Assembly: GCA_963682025.1 (NCBI GenBank)
Contig: OY821518.1
Span: 228,368,236 to 228,432,235 of the forward strand
Direction: 5' to 3'
DNA length: 64,000 nucleotides
Source: Cordilura impudica
Lineage: Eukaryota > Arthropoda > Insecta > Diptera > Scathophagidae
Part shown: positions 55,165 to 64,000 of the stretch, one piece after another
How positions within the stretch are numbered: position 1 is the first letter of the stretch
Layout: each line of letters begins with the position of its first letter
Position numbers and translations under genes: made by a program
Notes under the pieces: generated by a model
The model's database searches: none
The model's input: only the letters and a program-made list of their open reading frames with translations
What the model was told of the DNA's origin: nothing

Positions 55165-55390
55165 CTTCGGACAGCTTGGAGGATTTGCTTCCTTGGTACA
55201 AAATCCAAGTTATTGTTACTGTACCACTCAAGAACTTTCTTACCGTAGGGACATGATGTGAAATCGAGCCAAAAATATGTGGACACATTGTGTTGACTCA
55301 GGAAAGGAAGGATTATATAGAGCCCGTTATAACAATTGACTTGCTTCTTTTGCAAAAATTGCATATTGATTGGGTTGACCAAATATCCTT
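55165..55390 (-). pseudogene. Tc1-like transposase, catalytic fragment (right of copia)
   Basis: The minus strand encodes MQFLQKKQVNCYNGLYIILP, FLSQHNVSTYFWLDFTSCPY, GKKVLEWYSNNNLDFVP and, in a shifted frame, KEANPPSCPK up to the copia junction. The second catalytic Asp (FWLDFTSCPYG, usually FWPDLASCHYG) is present. The continuation KLRPVQR is found at 46148 on the other side of copia, proving one interrupted gene. Confidence 0.85.
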
Positions 55391-55527
55391 AACTGAAGAT
55401 CGATATTACCCTAGTCTTAGTATAATTCTCGAAGTTAACTTAGAAGAGCCTTCAAATGGGCGGAATACTGTATGATAGGTTTTATCATGCCATTAACCAG
55501 CTTTTGATGTATAAATGTAATCCTCAA

Positions 55528-55605
55528 TCCCTTTAAAGCTTTGAACAAGTCGGTCGTTCTTGGTATTCAAAAGAATTGTCTCGGCTAACCGGCAGAAAAT
55601 TGCGC
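55528..55605 (+). pseudogene. Possible LINE linker fragment
   Basis: The plus-strand frame FEQVGRSWYSKELSRLTGRK resembles the PW-x-EL--L--RK motif between LINE endonuclease and reverse transcriptase. It is short and unsupported by neighbours. Confidence 0.3.
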
Positions 55606-55732
55606 CTTTTTTAAAAATTTAAAAATCTTGTTAAATTTTAGATTATGCTAAATACAGGGTGGTCCAAATAAGACATTCCAAATAAGACATACTGTAGTCA
55701 TTGTTGGTTTTAGTATGCGACTGAGGTCAAAT

Positions 55733-56365
55733 ATTTGGGGATAACAATGCATGAGCATATGAACTTCTTGATTCATATCAAGCGTATTAAGGTGAAGTTG
55801 ACTGGTGTGGTGGGATGTGTCCAGCGCATTCTTAGGAATGACTGGAGCCTCAGCGGAGTTATATGAAGACCATTTATCTTGGACTATTTGTTGCTTGCGA
55901 AACATATGGTTCGTCGGTGTGGCCAAGTGTGGTCCCAACTGCCAGAGGAAAGCTGAAAATTACCTCATGCCTTACTCGCTTGTGTGCAATGTTGTCATAC
56001 GGTCTCCACGGAGGTTTTACTGGTGTTGGTAGGTGTATTCACTCTTGACTTGGAGGTGATAAATAAAAGCCTACAATATCAAGGGCAGCTAATGTTGCAA
56101 GACGATTGAGTGACTTACGAGAACGTTAGTGGGAAGAGCGGGAACAGTAGTGTCAAAGGACGTGTTACATATGCCTTCATACGCGATGTGACGTTCGTAG
56201 AAAACACCCAGACTTTGGTTTCAGCATGAGTATGGGCTTTTTGCTTACGGACCATGGATCTTTTAATGCGTTTTTGCAGAAAAGTGCCTTGGTAAATACG
56301 CCTCAATGTGACTGTGGACCTTTTAGTGAGGACTGGAGAATCTACCTAATTTTTGGTGTCTTCAT
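55733..56365 (+). pseudogene. R1-clade LINE C-terminal relic
   Basis: Plus-strand frames encode VKYLGITMHEHMNFLIHIKR, IKVKLTGVVGCVQRILRNDW, LFVACETYGSSVWPSVVPTA and CHTVSTEVL, then after decayed sequence KGRVTYAFIRDV and TDHGSFNAFLQKSALVNTPQ with CDCG. The pattern (YLGVTL-E-M, VVG-V-RVLR-EWGL, GLFVAC-TYG-SVW, C-TVST-A) and the GHGSFN-FL...C-CG tail are those of R1-type reverse transcriptases. R1 elements often sit in 28S rDNA or other fixed targets, but no such target is seen here, so this is a stray or related-clade copy. It is heavily frameshifted, and the catalytic domain is absent. Confidence 0.78.
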
Positions 56366-58300
56366 ATGATGTGAAGTGCTGATCAGATAGGCCACTTATC
56401 ACCGATCGAAACAAGTGGAAATCATAAGAAGCAATATCTTCCAATTGAATGTTTCAAAAAATAGGTTTTGAATGGCGCCGTAACTATTGAGCGAGTATTA
56501 TCATGCAGGAGAGTAAGTTTTTCTTCTCTGGAGTAGTATTGGGTGCACTTTTCCTTTAATGATGGACCCAGTTTCATTAATTGTGTTCGTTAGATGACCC
56601 CAGTTACTCGCTTTGAGCAGCTCAAAATACACTTATCCAATCAGAATGCACCAAATACAATAAAAGAGATTTATCCCGTGAATATTTGGCTTAGCCGTAG
56701 AAGGCGAAACAAGAACAGGTGGTACCCATGGTTTCTTCCTTTTTGGGTTATCATAATGGCTCTATTTTCCATCACCAGTTTAATTTATGCCTGACAAGTA
56801 GCAACATTCAATGTTTCATGGCATCAGTTCATATGGAAAATAATTTTCTTGATTTTCTGAATCATTCCCAATGATTTTAAATGACGTGAAATTGCTTGTT
56901 GTTTCACCCGTTATGTATGTGTATGTTCTTCTTGCGTTTAACATGAATTTGAATCCAACAATCTTAGTCTTCGATGTCGAATTCACCATGCCTAAGCTTT
57001 TCAAACCACTAGTGATAACTCCACACACTTAAGGCAGATGCAGATTTCGTCAAATTGAAGAAGTACATCAACATTTTCCGTAAATGAAGGAGGACAATTT
57101 CTAACAATTACTTTATTAACGGAACTGTATTGGACAGCTTTCAAAATTTCTAGATATTGGTTTCTTTATGGATAGGGAACTTGATTTCATCCAACTTTTA
57201 GGATTGAATCTCATATTATTTTGACTAACAAGTTCTTCTACTTTGGAAAAAATCTCTTACATTTTTAAAATCGAATTCATTCTTTGCAATATTGCACAGT
57301 TCTTGCTAAAATCCAAGAAGAAAAAATATAGCAAGAACAATTTGCCAGGATAAATAAACCAAAAGTTTAACCGACAAATATTTACATAATGTCCTTCACC
57401 AAGCGGTAGAATGCAAGCAACAAAATGGCAATGGCAAGAGAATTGAACGAAGGGCGAATAAAGAACATTATCAATGACGCAGAGGGGGTTGTATTGTATT
57501 GATTCATACTCGTAACAAGAACTTATCATCGCATCAACCAAATAATAAATAAATGTTGCATATTACTTTCTGTGGCATTTCTTTTGGATTTCATTAGTTT
57601 GTCTTCTTCACTCCATTGAAGCGTCTTATCTATCAATTTGTATTTGGCACTACCACTTCACCATCAACATTCTTGGCTTCCAAGGCATTTCACGTTGTCT
57701 GCTACATTTACAACTGCATTTGATGAGGGTGTTGTTGGTGGTGATGATGTGAAATTCTGTTGTTGATATTGTTGTAAAATGTTTTATGAATATGATGTTT
57801 ATATAGTCCAAGGAAACATGTTGCATAACCAATATGGAACATTAAGATTTAGTTGGAAAATGTTACAAATTTGTGCATTCTTAATTTACTTTGAAAAATT
57901 TTACTAAATTTGAGTTTCTTGTATTTCTTTACGATTGTAAAAAATAATTTTAATGTCTTCATTCATAGTGTGTGCGCAAAAGACATCTCATGCAATCCTT
58001 CTGCAATGCTAATCTTCAGTGGTTAGGTACATTCAAACTTCAGAAATATCAAAAAGGCGATTAAAATTAATAAACATTTTTCATTCCTTGGTCTAATGAA
58101 ATCGCGGCCAGCAAGTAAAAGCAAATTATTCAACATTTTAAATAAAAAATTTTAATAATGAAAAATCTATTTTTTTAAGCTTATTTTGAAGTCAGTTTAT
58201 TCAAATTTAAAGACAGACTTGGTAGCGGTATTAATAATAATAATTCGAATTTTATACCCCTAAAATATAAATATACTTAATACTACATACTTAATATAAA
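56366..58300. other. Unassigned region, possible old coding remnants
   Basis: No family is recognised. Open pieces on the minus strand at 56816-57028 and 57257-57541 lack known motifs. 57700-57790 encodes, on the minus strand, a Thr/Ser/Pro-rich and His-rich stretch (TGG/TGATGA-rich DNA). Composition is less AT-biased than the surroundings in 56-57 kb. Confidence 0.4.
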
Positions 58301-59087
58301 CAAGTAAGAAAATTATAGTCGGTCTAGACCGACTATACGATACCCTATACCATGCGTTTAGAAACCCTATCTCTTAGGCCCAACTAACTGGACATAGAAA
58401 ATAAGCAAAAACCAAATTTGAGTGGGATTTTTATTAATTTTTTTGGCTGCAGATATGAAAAAGTTCATATCGGATGCTATATCTATATAGGGACTTGGTC
58501 CAAAAATGGACCGATCCTGATCATGTTTGGTAAAGTCTCTTGTATTTTGCAAAAATATAAACAAACAAAATTTGAGAAGAATAAGTGCAATATTTTTGTT
58601 TTTTAATAGATTTAAGTGAAGATCGGGAAGCAGCTATATATGGGGTCAAAGGGATCATTTTTAAACTACTCATTAATGGATGTAATGAACGCATACAAAC
58701 CCAATTTGAGTAAGATCTATATGACAATTTGGATCTTATGGCAATTTATGTCGATTTCATATGGGTAATTTGTATGGGGGCTAGGTCTGAACATGGACCG
58801 ATTCTCACCAATTTCAATAGCGTTCATCCCATGGCCGATAAAAGCTTATGCACCAAATTTCATCAAAACACATTCATATTTGCGACCTGCAGTTTGATTA
58901 CAAGCTTTACATGGACACACAGACGGACGGACGGACGGACGGACGGACGGACATTGTTAAATCAACTCAGAAAGTGATTCTGATTCGATCGGTATAATTA
59001 AAGATGGGTCTAGGTCAAATATTTTTGGTTGTTACAAACAGCAGCAAAAAGTCATTATACCCAAACCACATAGTGGTATAGGGTATA
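58301..59087 (-). mobile_element. DINE-like interspersed repeat, copy F (reverse)
   Basis: A full-length copy in the minus orientation: CAAGTAAGAAAATTATAGTC at its 3' end, GGACGGAC tract at 58922-58951, and TATAGGGTATA at its 5' end. Confidence 0.95.
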
Positions 59088-59406
59088 AAAAGCCTCAATA
59101 GGCATTGAACCTATATACAATACATAATATGTAAAACAATTATTTATGTAATCCGCAACCCTGGTAACGACGTTAAAAAGTATTCAAAAATATTTTATAA
59201 TAAAATAATCTAACCCATAAAAACAAACGGCCGTATTTATAATGAAAAGTTATGCAGTATCTAGCATGAGTATTATTTATAATGCACTTGCTGCTGCGTT
59301 TGCTAAACTCAGATCAAAACTGACTAAGTATATTAAAACAGCTGATGTGTGTCAAACTAAGCAAAGCAAAATATATAAATTATTTTTAAGTGCAAACAAA
59401 TATTTT
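59088..59406. other. Non-coding spacer between two DINE copies
   Basis: AT-rich; one 66-codon open frame (59242-59442) without recognisable features. I see no gene. Confidence 0.5.
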
Positions 59407-60736
59407 TATACCCTATCCCAGCAAAACCTTGGTAATGATTAGTTATTACCGTTCCATTACTTGGTAATGTTAACCCCATATCTTTTGAATAATTTCAAGC
59501 TAAATGTAAGGACTTCCTGATAATGATTTATGTATATACTTACGGGTAATGACCACTGTTTGTATTAGTAAAAACTATAAATAATGAGTTAAATTTAATA
59601 AAACAAACTATTTCGCGGCGATAGTCATCATTTGACAATAAACGCAGCAAAAGCTGTTAAGTTTTACATTACATTATTTACAACAGATTGTGCGGTGTCA
59701 ATGTGTTGTTTCTACAGAAAATTACTTTACTCCCTACATGTAACAAATTACTCAAAACCCTTCTTGTTATCTATAAAGTAACTGGTTATTTGTATTAGTA
59801 CCTAGTAAGGTGCCGGTAAGGCCTTTCCTCCAATGACACCCCCCATGTTAAAGTAATGGGTTTTGTAATGGAAATGTAACTACTGAACACTTTTGATTTC
59901 TTATTCTAAAGCTCATTACATGTAATGGAAAGTTTTGCTGGGATACCACTATGTAGTTTGGGTATAATGACTTTGTGCTGCTGTTTGTAACAACCAATAA
60001 TATTTGACCTACACCCATCTTTAATTATACCGATCGAATCCGTATCACTATCTGATTCGATTTAACGATGTCCGTCCGTCCGTCCGTCCGTCCGTCTGTG
60101 TGTCCATGTAAAGCTTGTAATCAAACTGCAGGTCGCAAATGTGAATATATTTTGACGAAATTTGGTATTTGATCTTTTATCGGCCATGGGATGAACGCTA
60201 TTGAAATTGGTGGGAATCGGTCCATGTTCAGACCTAGCCCCCATACAAATGAACCCTATGAAATCAACATATATTGCCATAAGATCCAAACTATCATACA
60301 AATCTTAGTCAAATTGGGTTTGTATGTATACATTACATCCATTAATCATTAGTCCAAAAATGATCCCTATTGGACAACTCTTAGTCATAGGCCCCATATA
60401 GATCTGCTTCCCGATCTTCACTTAAATCTATCAAAAAACAAAAATATTGCACTGATTCTTCTCAAATTTTGTTTGTATATATTTTTGCAAAATACAGGAG
60501 ACTTTACCAAACATGGTCAGGATCGGTCCATTTTTGGGCCTAGTCCCCATATAGATATAGCATCCGATATGAACTTTTTCATATCTGCAGCTGAAAAAAT
60601 TAATAAAAATCCCACTCAGATTTGGTTTATGCTTATTTTCTATATCCAGTTAGTTGGGCCTGTGAGATAGGGTATCTATACGCATGGTATAGGGTATCGT
60701 ATAGTCGGTCTAGACCGACTATAATTTTCTTATTTG
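59407..60736 (+). mobile_element. DINE-like interspersed repeat, copy G, split by a MITE
   Basis: TATACCCTA (59407-59415) is separated from TACCACTATGTAGTTTGG (59944 on) by a MITE. The rest is collinear with the other copies, with CCGT tract at 60071-60096, and ends GTCGGTCTAGACCGAC, TTCTTATTTG. Confidence 0.92.
59416..59943. mobile_element. MITE with TCCCAGCAAAAC ends and TA target duplication
   Basis: A 528-bp element with inverted ends TCCCAGCAAAAC...GTTTTGCTGGGA. TA at 59414-59415 and 59944-59945 matches the single TA of intact DINE copies (CCCTATACC). TA duplication suggests a Tc1/mariner-type source. The inside is rich in TAATG/CATTA motifs and non-coding. Confidence 0.92.
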
Positions 60737-61135
60737 TTTACTTTGCGGATCTTTTAAACATTTTTTTTACATAATTTTCAATTAAAATAATTTTGTCATA
60801 AACTTAACACTTGTAAATATAAATTTTAAAAAATGAAGGAGTGAAATCACACAAATTGAAATGTAAACAGAGTTGATTTTTGACTATATTAGATGGCACT
60901 AATGAAAAATATATGCTGGAATTACAAATTTCAGAGTTTTTTATAAAGCTATTAGATGACAACAAAAAATTGATAAATAAACTATGTGCTAACTAAAAGC
61001 TAAGGCTAATTGGTTGACTAGTAAGAACATCGTTGAGTGCGACATGTAAGCAGCAGCTAACTTTTCATTATGAATTCGGGGGAAAGTTTTTATTAAAACT
61101 CTTTCTTTGCTTATGCATATGAGTTTTGAATCTCT
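60737..61135. other. Non-coding DNA before the tandem array
   Basis: No gene seen. Confidence 0.5.
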
Positions 61136-61840
61136 CCGTGACTGTGCGTGACTTTGCGTGACCATTTTAAAATCAATCTTTGGTCACAACAAGTCTATGG
61201 ACCAAGTGTCAGATTGATTGGATGAGGGGAAATGGGCTTTAAATCACTCCGTGACTGTACGTGACAATGCGTGACTGTGCGTGACAATGTCAAAGTTAAT
61301 CTCTTTTCACAGCAAGTCTATGGACGAAGTTTCAGATCGATCGGATAAGGGGAAATGGGTTTTAAATCAGTCCGTGACTGTGCGTGAATATGCGTGACTG
61401 TGTGGGACTATCTTAAAATTAATCTTTGGCCACAACAAGTCTATGGACAAAGTTTCAGATCGATCGGATGAGGGGAAGTCAGATTTTAATGTCTCCGTGA
61501 CTGTGCGTGACTAGGTCGAAGTTAATATTTCTTTACAGCAAGTATATCGACCAAGTTTCAGATTGATTGGATGAGCGGAAATCCGTTTTAAATCTCTCCG
61601 TGACAGTGCGTAACCATGCGTGACTGTGCGTGACTAAGTCAAAGTTAATCTTTTTTCGCAGCAAGTGAATGGACCAAGTTTCATATCGATCGGATGAGGA
61701 GAAATGACATTTAGATCACTCCGTGACTGTGCGTGACTACCCCAAAATTAATCTGTAGTCACAACAAGATTATGGGCCATATTTCAGATCAATTGGATAA
61801 GGAGTAATGGGGTTGCCCCACGACAGACAGACAGAAAGTA
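61136..61840. repeat. Tandem array of ~123-bp units with CGTGACTGTG sub-repeats
   Basis: TCCGTGAC-type unit starts lie at about 61136, 61248, 61371, 61494, 61597 and 61720 (spacing mostly 123, two shorter). Each unit has two to four CGTGACTGTG motifs, then AAGTTAATCT and TTTCAGATCGATCGGATGAG. It ends in a GACAGACAGACAG microsatellite (61820-61836). The TTTCAGATCGAT block also occurs at 10046 in the DINE-like element, hinting at origin from such a repeat. Confidence 0.9.
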
Positions 61841-62412
61841 TGAGTTAATAGAAAGAGTTTAGTAAAAATAACGTAAAATTGTTATGTGTTTTGAATACTT
61901 TATTTAATAATAATTTCATTTTATTGCGAACTTTAGGTTATCTATATTAATTGAATTAAAAATAATTTAAGGTCAAGTCTACATTAGAGATCAAATATAA
62001 TGTTATATTGAAATTTTCGTAACTTTTCAAATTTGTTTATATTCTGATTCCATATTTCGCCACGCCAAAAATGTGTTATGATTTGACTTACGATTTACAA
62101 TTGAGCTTGATATAAATTGGTGTTATTTATTAGGAATTCCACCATCGTCATCGACTAATTGGTTTATATTATTGTTGCCCACACTACTGTCTAAAAACTA
62201 CCAAACATCATTCGAGACTGTTTCCACAAAATCGATGCATAGCGCATTTTTCGATACTTTTTCTACAGAACTACATTTTTTTTTAATTTAGGTATTTACG
62301 AGTTCACCTGAAAAAAATATGTTAAAAATTAAAATAACATTACAAAATATTTTTTTAATTTTTCCAATGTAATTGTTTTCAGTTTAGGTTACAATATTTA
62401 TCAATACTAGCA
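61841..62412. other. Non-coding AT-rich DNA
   Basis: No gene or repeat recognised. Confidence 0.5.
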
Positions 62413-62790
62413 GATTCCAGTCCTCGAAATTCGAGTGCAAACTCTAGGAAATTTTATTTTTTCATTAAATAAAGACCCTAAAGGTATGCAAATCAATTAT
62501 AGACAATTCACAAATCAACACAAAAAACAAACTCATTTTTATTACAAACACATTAACAAATTTAATAAACACACACATACATAGCATTGTATAATTTTAT
62601 ATATGTGTTAGTAGCAACTTTAAATGCAATTTACTCAAAATAAAGGAAAGAATTTCAAAATCTGTAAATCTGCAAAACGGCTAAAAAGAAGTACCTTTCA
62701 AATAATATACGTTTGGTTAAAATCGTGATAAAACGGTAGAACAAAACATCGGTCACAAGACATTGCCTAGCCTATTAATATTATAGATAT
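62413..62790 (+). mobile_element. Internally deleted piggyBac derivative
   Basis: It matches the reverse complement of the piggyBac at 28235-29790 at both ends but lacks about 1.2 kb of the middle. 62413-62755 corresponds to 29790-29470, and 62756-62790 to about 28262-28235. The junction lies at a sequence (AACAAAACATCG) that occurs in direct orientation at both sides of the deleted part in the longer copy, so the deletion probably arose at this short repeat. It is non-coding. Confidence 0.82.
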
Positions 62791-63344
62791 GAAATTGCGC
62801 GTGAACCTTCACGAATGTTTTGGAAATCATATTTTTTTTTTTTTTTTTTTTTTGCAGAGGCACAGTACGACATTTGGCCAATCTAATTTAAAAGATACTG
62901 GGTTTAATGTAGGACATAACCAATATTAACAACAAAAGTTGGAAGATTCGAACAACTGCCACACGTATATTTTGAAAATGAACTATTATTTTAAGAAATT
63001 GCTTAGCAATTTTTAAAAATTTTAATTACATTTTGTAAAAAAAAAATGGTCCACAATAACCTCTAAGATAATTATAAATAGGTGGTGTAAGAAACTGTAA
63101 CGTCCACTTTTTTTTAACAGCAGTGGGCAAGATTTCATTTCATGACTTAAGCACATTGTAATATTTATTCTATGTGTTATTGTAGCTGAAAGAGGCGTGG
63201 TCCACCCACCATTTGCAGTTTCGTTAATTTATAATAAGCAGACAACAAGTATTAACAAACTGTATTTACATTTATTATTTTCTTTTAAAAAATACATAAG
63301 TAAAATTATAAGAACACATTAAAAAAATTAATAAATTCATATAT
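62791..63344. other. Non-coding DNA with a poly-T run
   Basis: 22 T at about 62830-62853; nothing else recognised. The 3' end of the Transib relic lies near 63340. Confidence 0.5.
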
Positions 63345-63885
63345 TTTGTATTACAATATCAGAATCAGAATTATAAATGCTATCTGGATCACGTACTAAT
63401 TCTCGAACTTCTGACGTAAATAAGCTTCTCGTCGTTTTTGGCGCAGTGCGTAAACTACATATACATATATGGGTCCGACGATACCAGCAGTCTATAAAGC
63501 ACGTCTATATTTTCGTCCAATCTTGAAGTTTTTCTTATGAAATTTTCACGACAGTTCCTTATGTCCTTGCTTCTGGCTTCGGACGCTTCTTCGGATAACT
63601 GTCCTATTGGTAGAATATATGTTTCAATTATGTGCACCAAGAATATTCGGAAAGACACAATTTTAAAGTTTTTGAATTAATGGCTAAACCACAGGCTTGG
63701 TTTCCAAAATGATATGAAAATTGTCTATAAGACCTACATTTAAACCAATTATTGACAATAATTTCAAAATTTCTAAAAAAAAACCTTCTCTCAGTGTTGC
63801 CGTAATTTTTATTTTCAGAGTCATATTTTGGCATGGAGTTATATAATATAATAAATTTTGTATGATCAATTTCCTTGGACATTGC
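63345..63885 (-). pseudogene. Transib transposase relic, C-terminal part (copy 3)
   Basis: Minus-strand frames read YGNTERRFFFRNFEIIVNNW, then HIIETYILPIGQLSEEASEA, RSKDIRNCRENFIRKTSRLD and ENIDVLYRLLVSSDPY, and in a shifted frame SLRTAPKTTRSLFTSEVREL. The GNT-RRFF motif, the LPIGQLSEEA-EAR-KD block with the catalytic Glu region and the LLVSSDP tail are the same landmarks as in Transib 2 at 21.2-21.7 kb, here better preserved. They match the C-terminal part of Transib transposases, homologous to the RAG1 core. Frameshifts occur near 63630 and 63460. The upstream part runs out near 63885. I found no CACAGTG end in the remaining window. Confidence 0.78.
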
Positions 63886-64000
63886 CTTCGAACGTCTTAA
63901 AAGCTATTGTCAGTTTCTGCAAGATGGTTTGCAACCACAATTAAAATTGTCACATATTTTTGATACAAATTTTTGATGTGTAATACGCGCAGGGGGGTAA
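63886..64000. other. Window end, unassigned
   Basis: No motif recognised in the last 115 bases; more transposase N-terminal sequence may lie here in decayed form. Confidence 0.3.

Noticed and set aside
1..64000. tRNA, rRNA or CRISPR features
   Set aside because: No cloverleaf-like gene, rDNA sequence (despite the R1-type relic) or regularly spaced direct-repeat/spacer array was seen; the tandem arrays have no unique spacers.

Overview
The window looks like AT-rich, transposon-dense chromosomal DNA from a higher fly (Diptera, most likely Muscomorpha; species not determinable from sequence alone). The evidence is the repertoire: a copia LTR element with a copia-type initiator-tRNA primer site, R1-, LOA/I- and jockey-clade LINEs, Tc1/mariner, hAT, piggyBac and Transib elements, and many copies of a ~0.7-0.8 kb DINE-like interspersed repeat with a CCGT microsatellite. 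I found no convincing host gene, tRNA, rRNA or CRISPR array. Nearly every recognisable coding stretch is a transposon protein, mostly broken.

Layout. 0.7-2.5 kb: relic of an unnamed RNase H-like (transposase-like) gene. 3.1-3.6 kb: palindrome, Helitron-like 3' end and a 136-bp tandem repeat. 4.2-7.0 kb: DNA transposon A with ~0.5 kb terminal inverted repeats (TIRs). 7.0-12.4 kb: two DINE-like elements. 12.5-28.0 kb: a large nest. A mariner was split at two sites by Transib elements; the second Transib was split by DNA transposon B (related to A, with an intact 679-codon gene) and by a near-complete hAT; its right end is cut by a second hAT relic that carries a DINE copy. 28.2-29.8 kb: piggyBac. 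30.2-34.9 kb: a LOA/I-like LINE inside a DINE-like repeat, itself split by a Myb/SANT-coding insert. 35.8-44.8 kb: LINE fragments, including a jockey-clade element split by a CR1-like LINE that carries another DINE copy.

45.6-56.4 kb: a Tc1-like transposase gene split by a 9-kb copia element (5-bp target duplication CTTCG). The copia is itself split by a DINE (3' LTR), a third long-TIR DNA transposon C (reverse transcriptase region) and a mariner (gag). An R1-clade LINE relic follows. 58.3-60.7 kb: two DINE copies, one split by a TA-duplicating MITE. 61.1-61.8 kb: a tandem array. 62.4-62.8 kb: an internally deleted derivative of the 28-kb piggyBac. 63.3-63.9 kb: a third Transib transposase relic.

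Insertion order can be read from interrupted reading frames and target-site duplications: 5 bp CGCCG for Transib 1, 8 bp for hAT 1, 5 bp for copia, TA for the mariner and the MITE. The most interesting items are the Transib ends, which carry heptamer-23 bp-A-rich blocks like RAG recombination signals in CGNCG targets, and three long-TIR DNA transposons (A, B, C) whose transposase families I cannot name. A and B share a terminal motif. The DINE copy inside one copia LTR, with the partner LTR as empty site, fixes the ends of that repeat family and shows no long target duplication.
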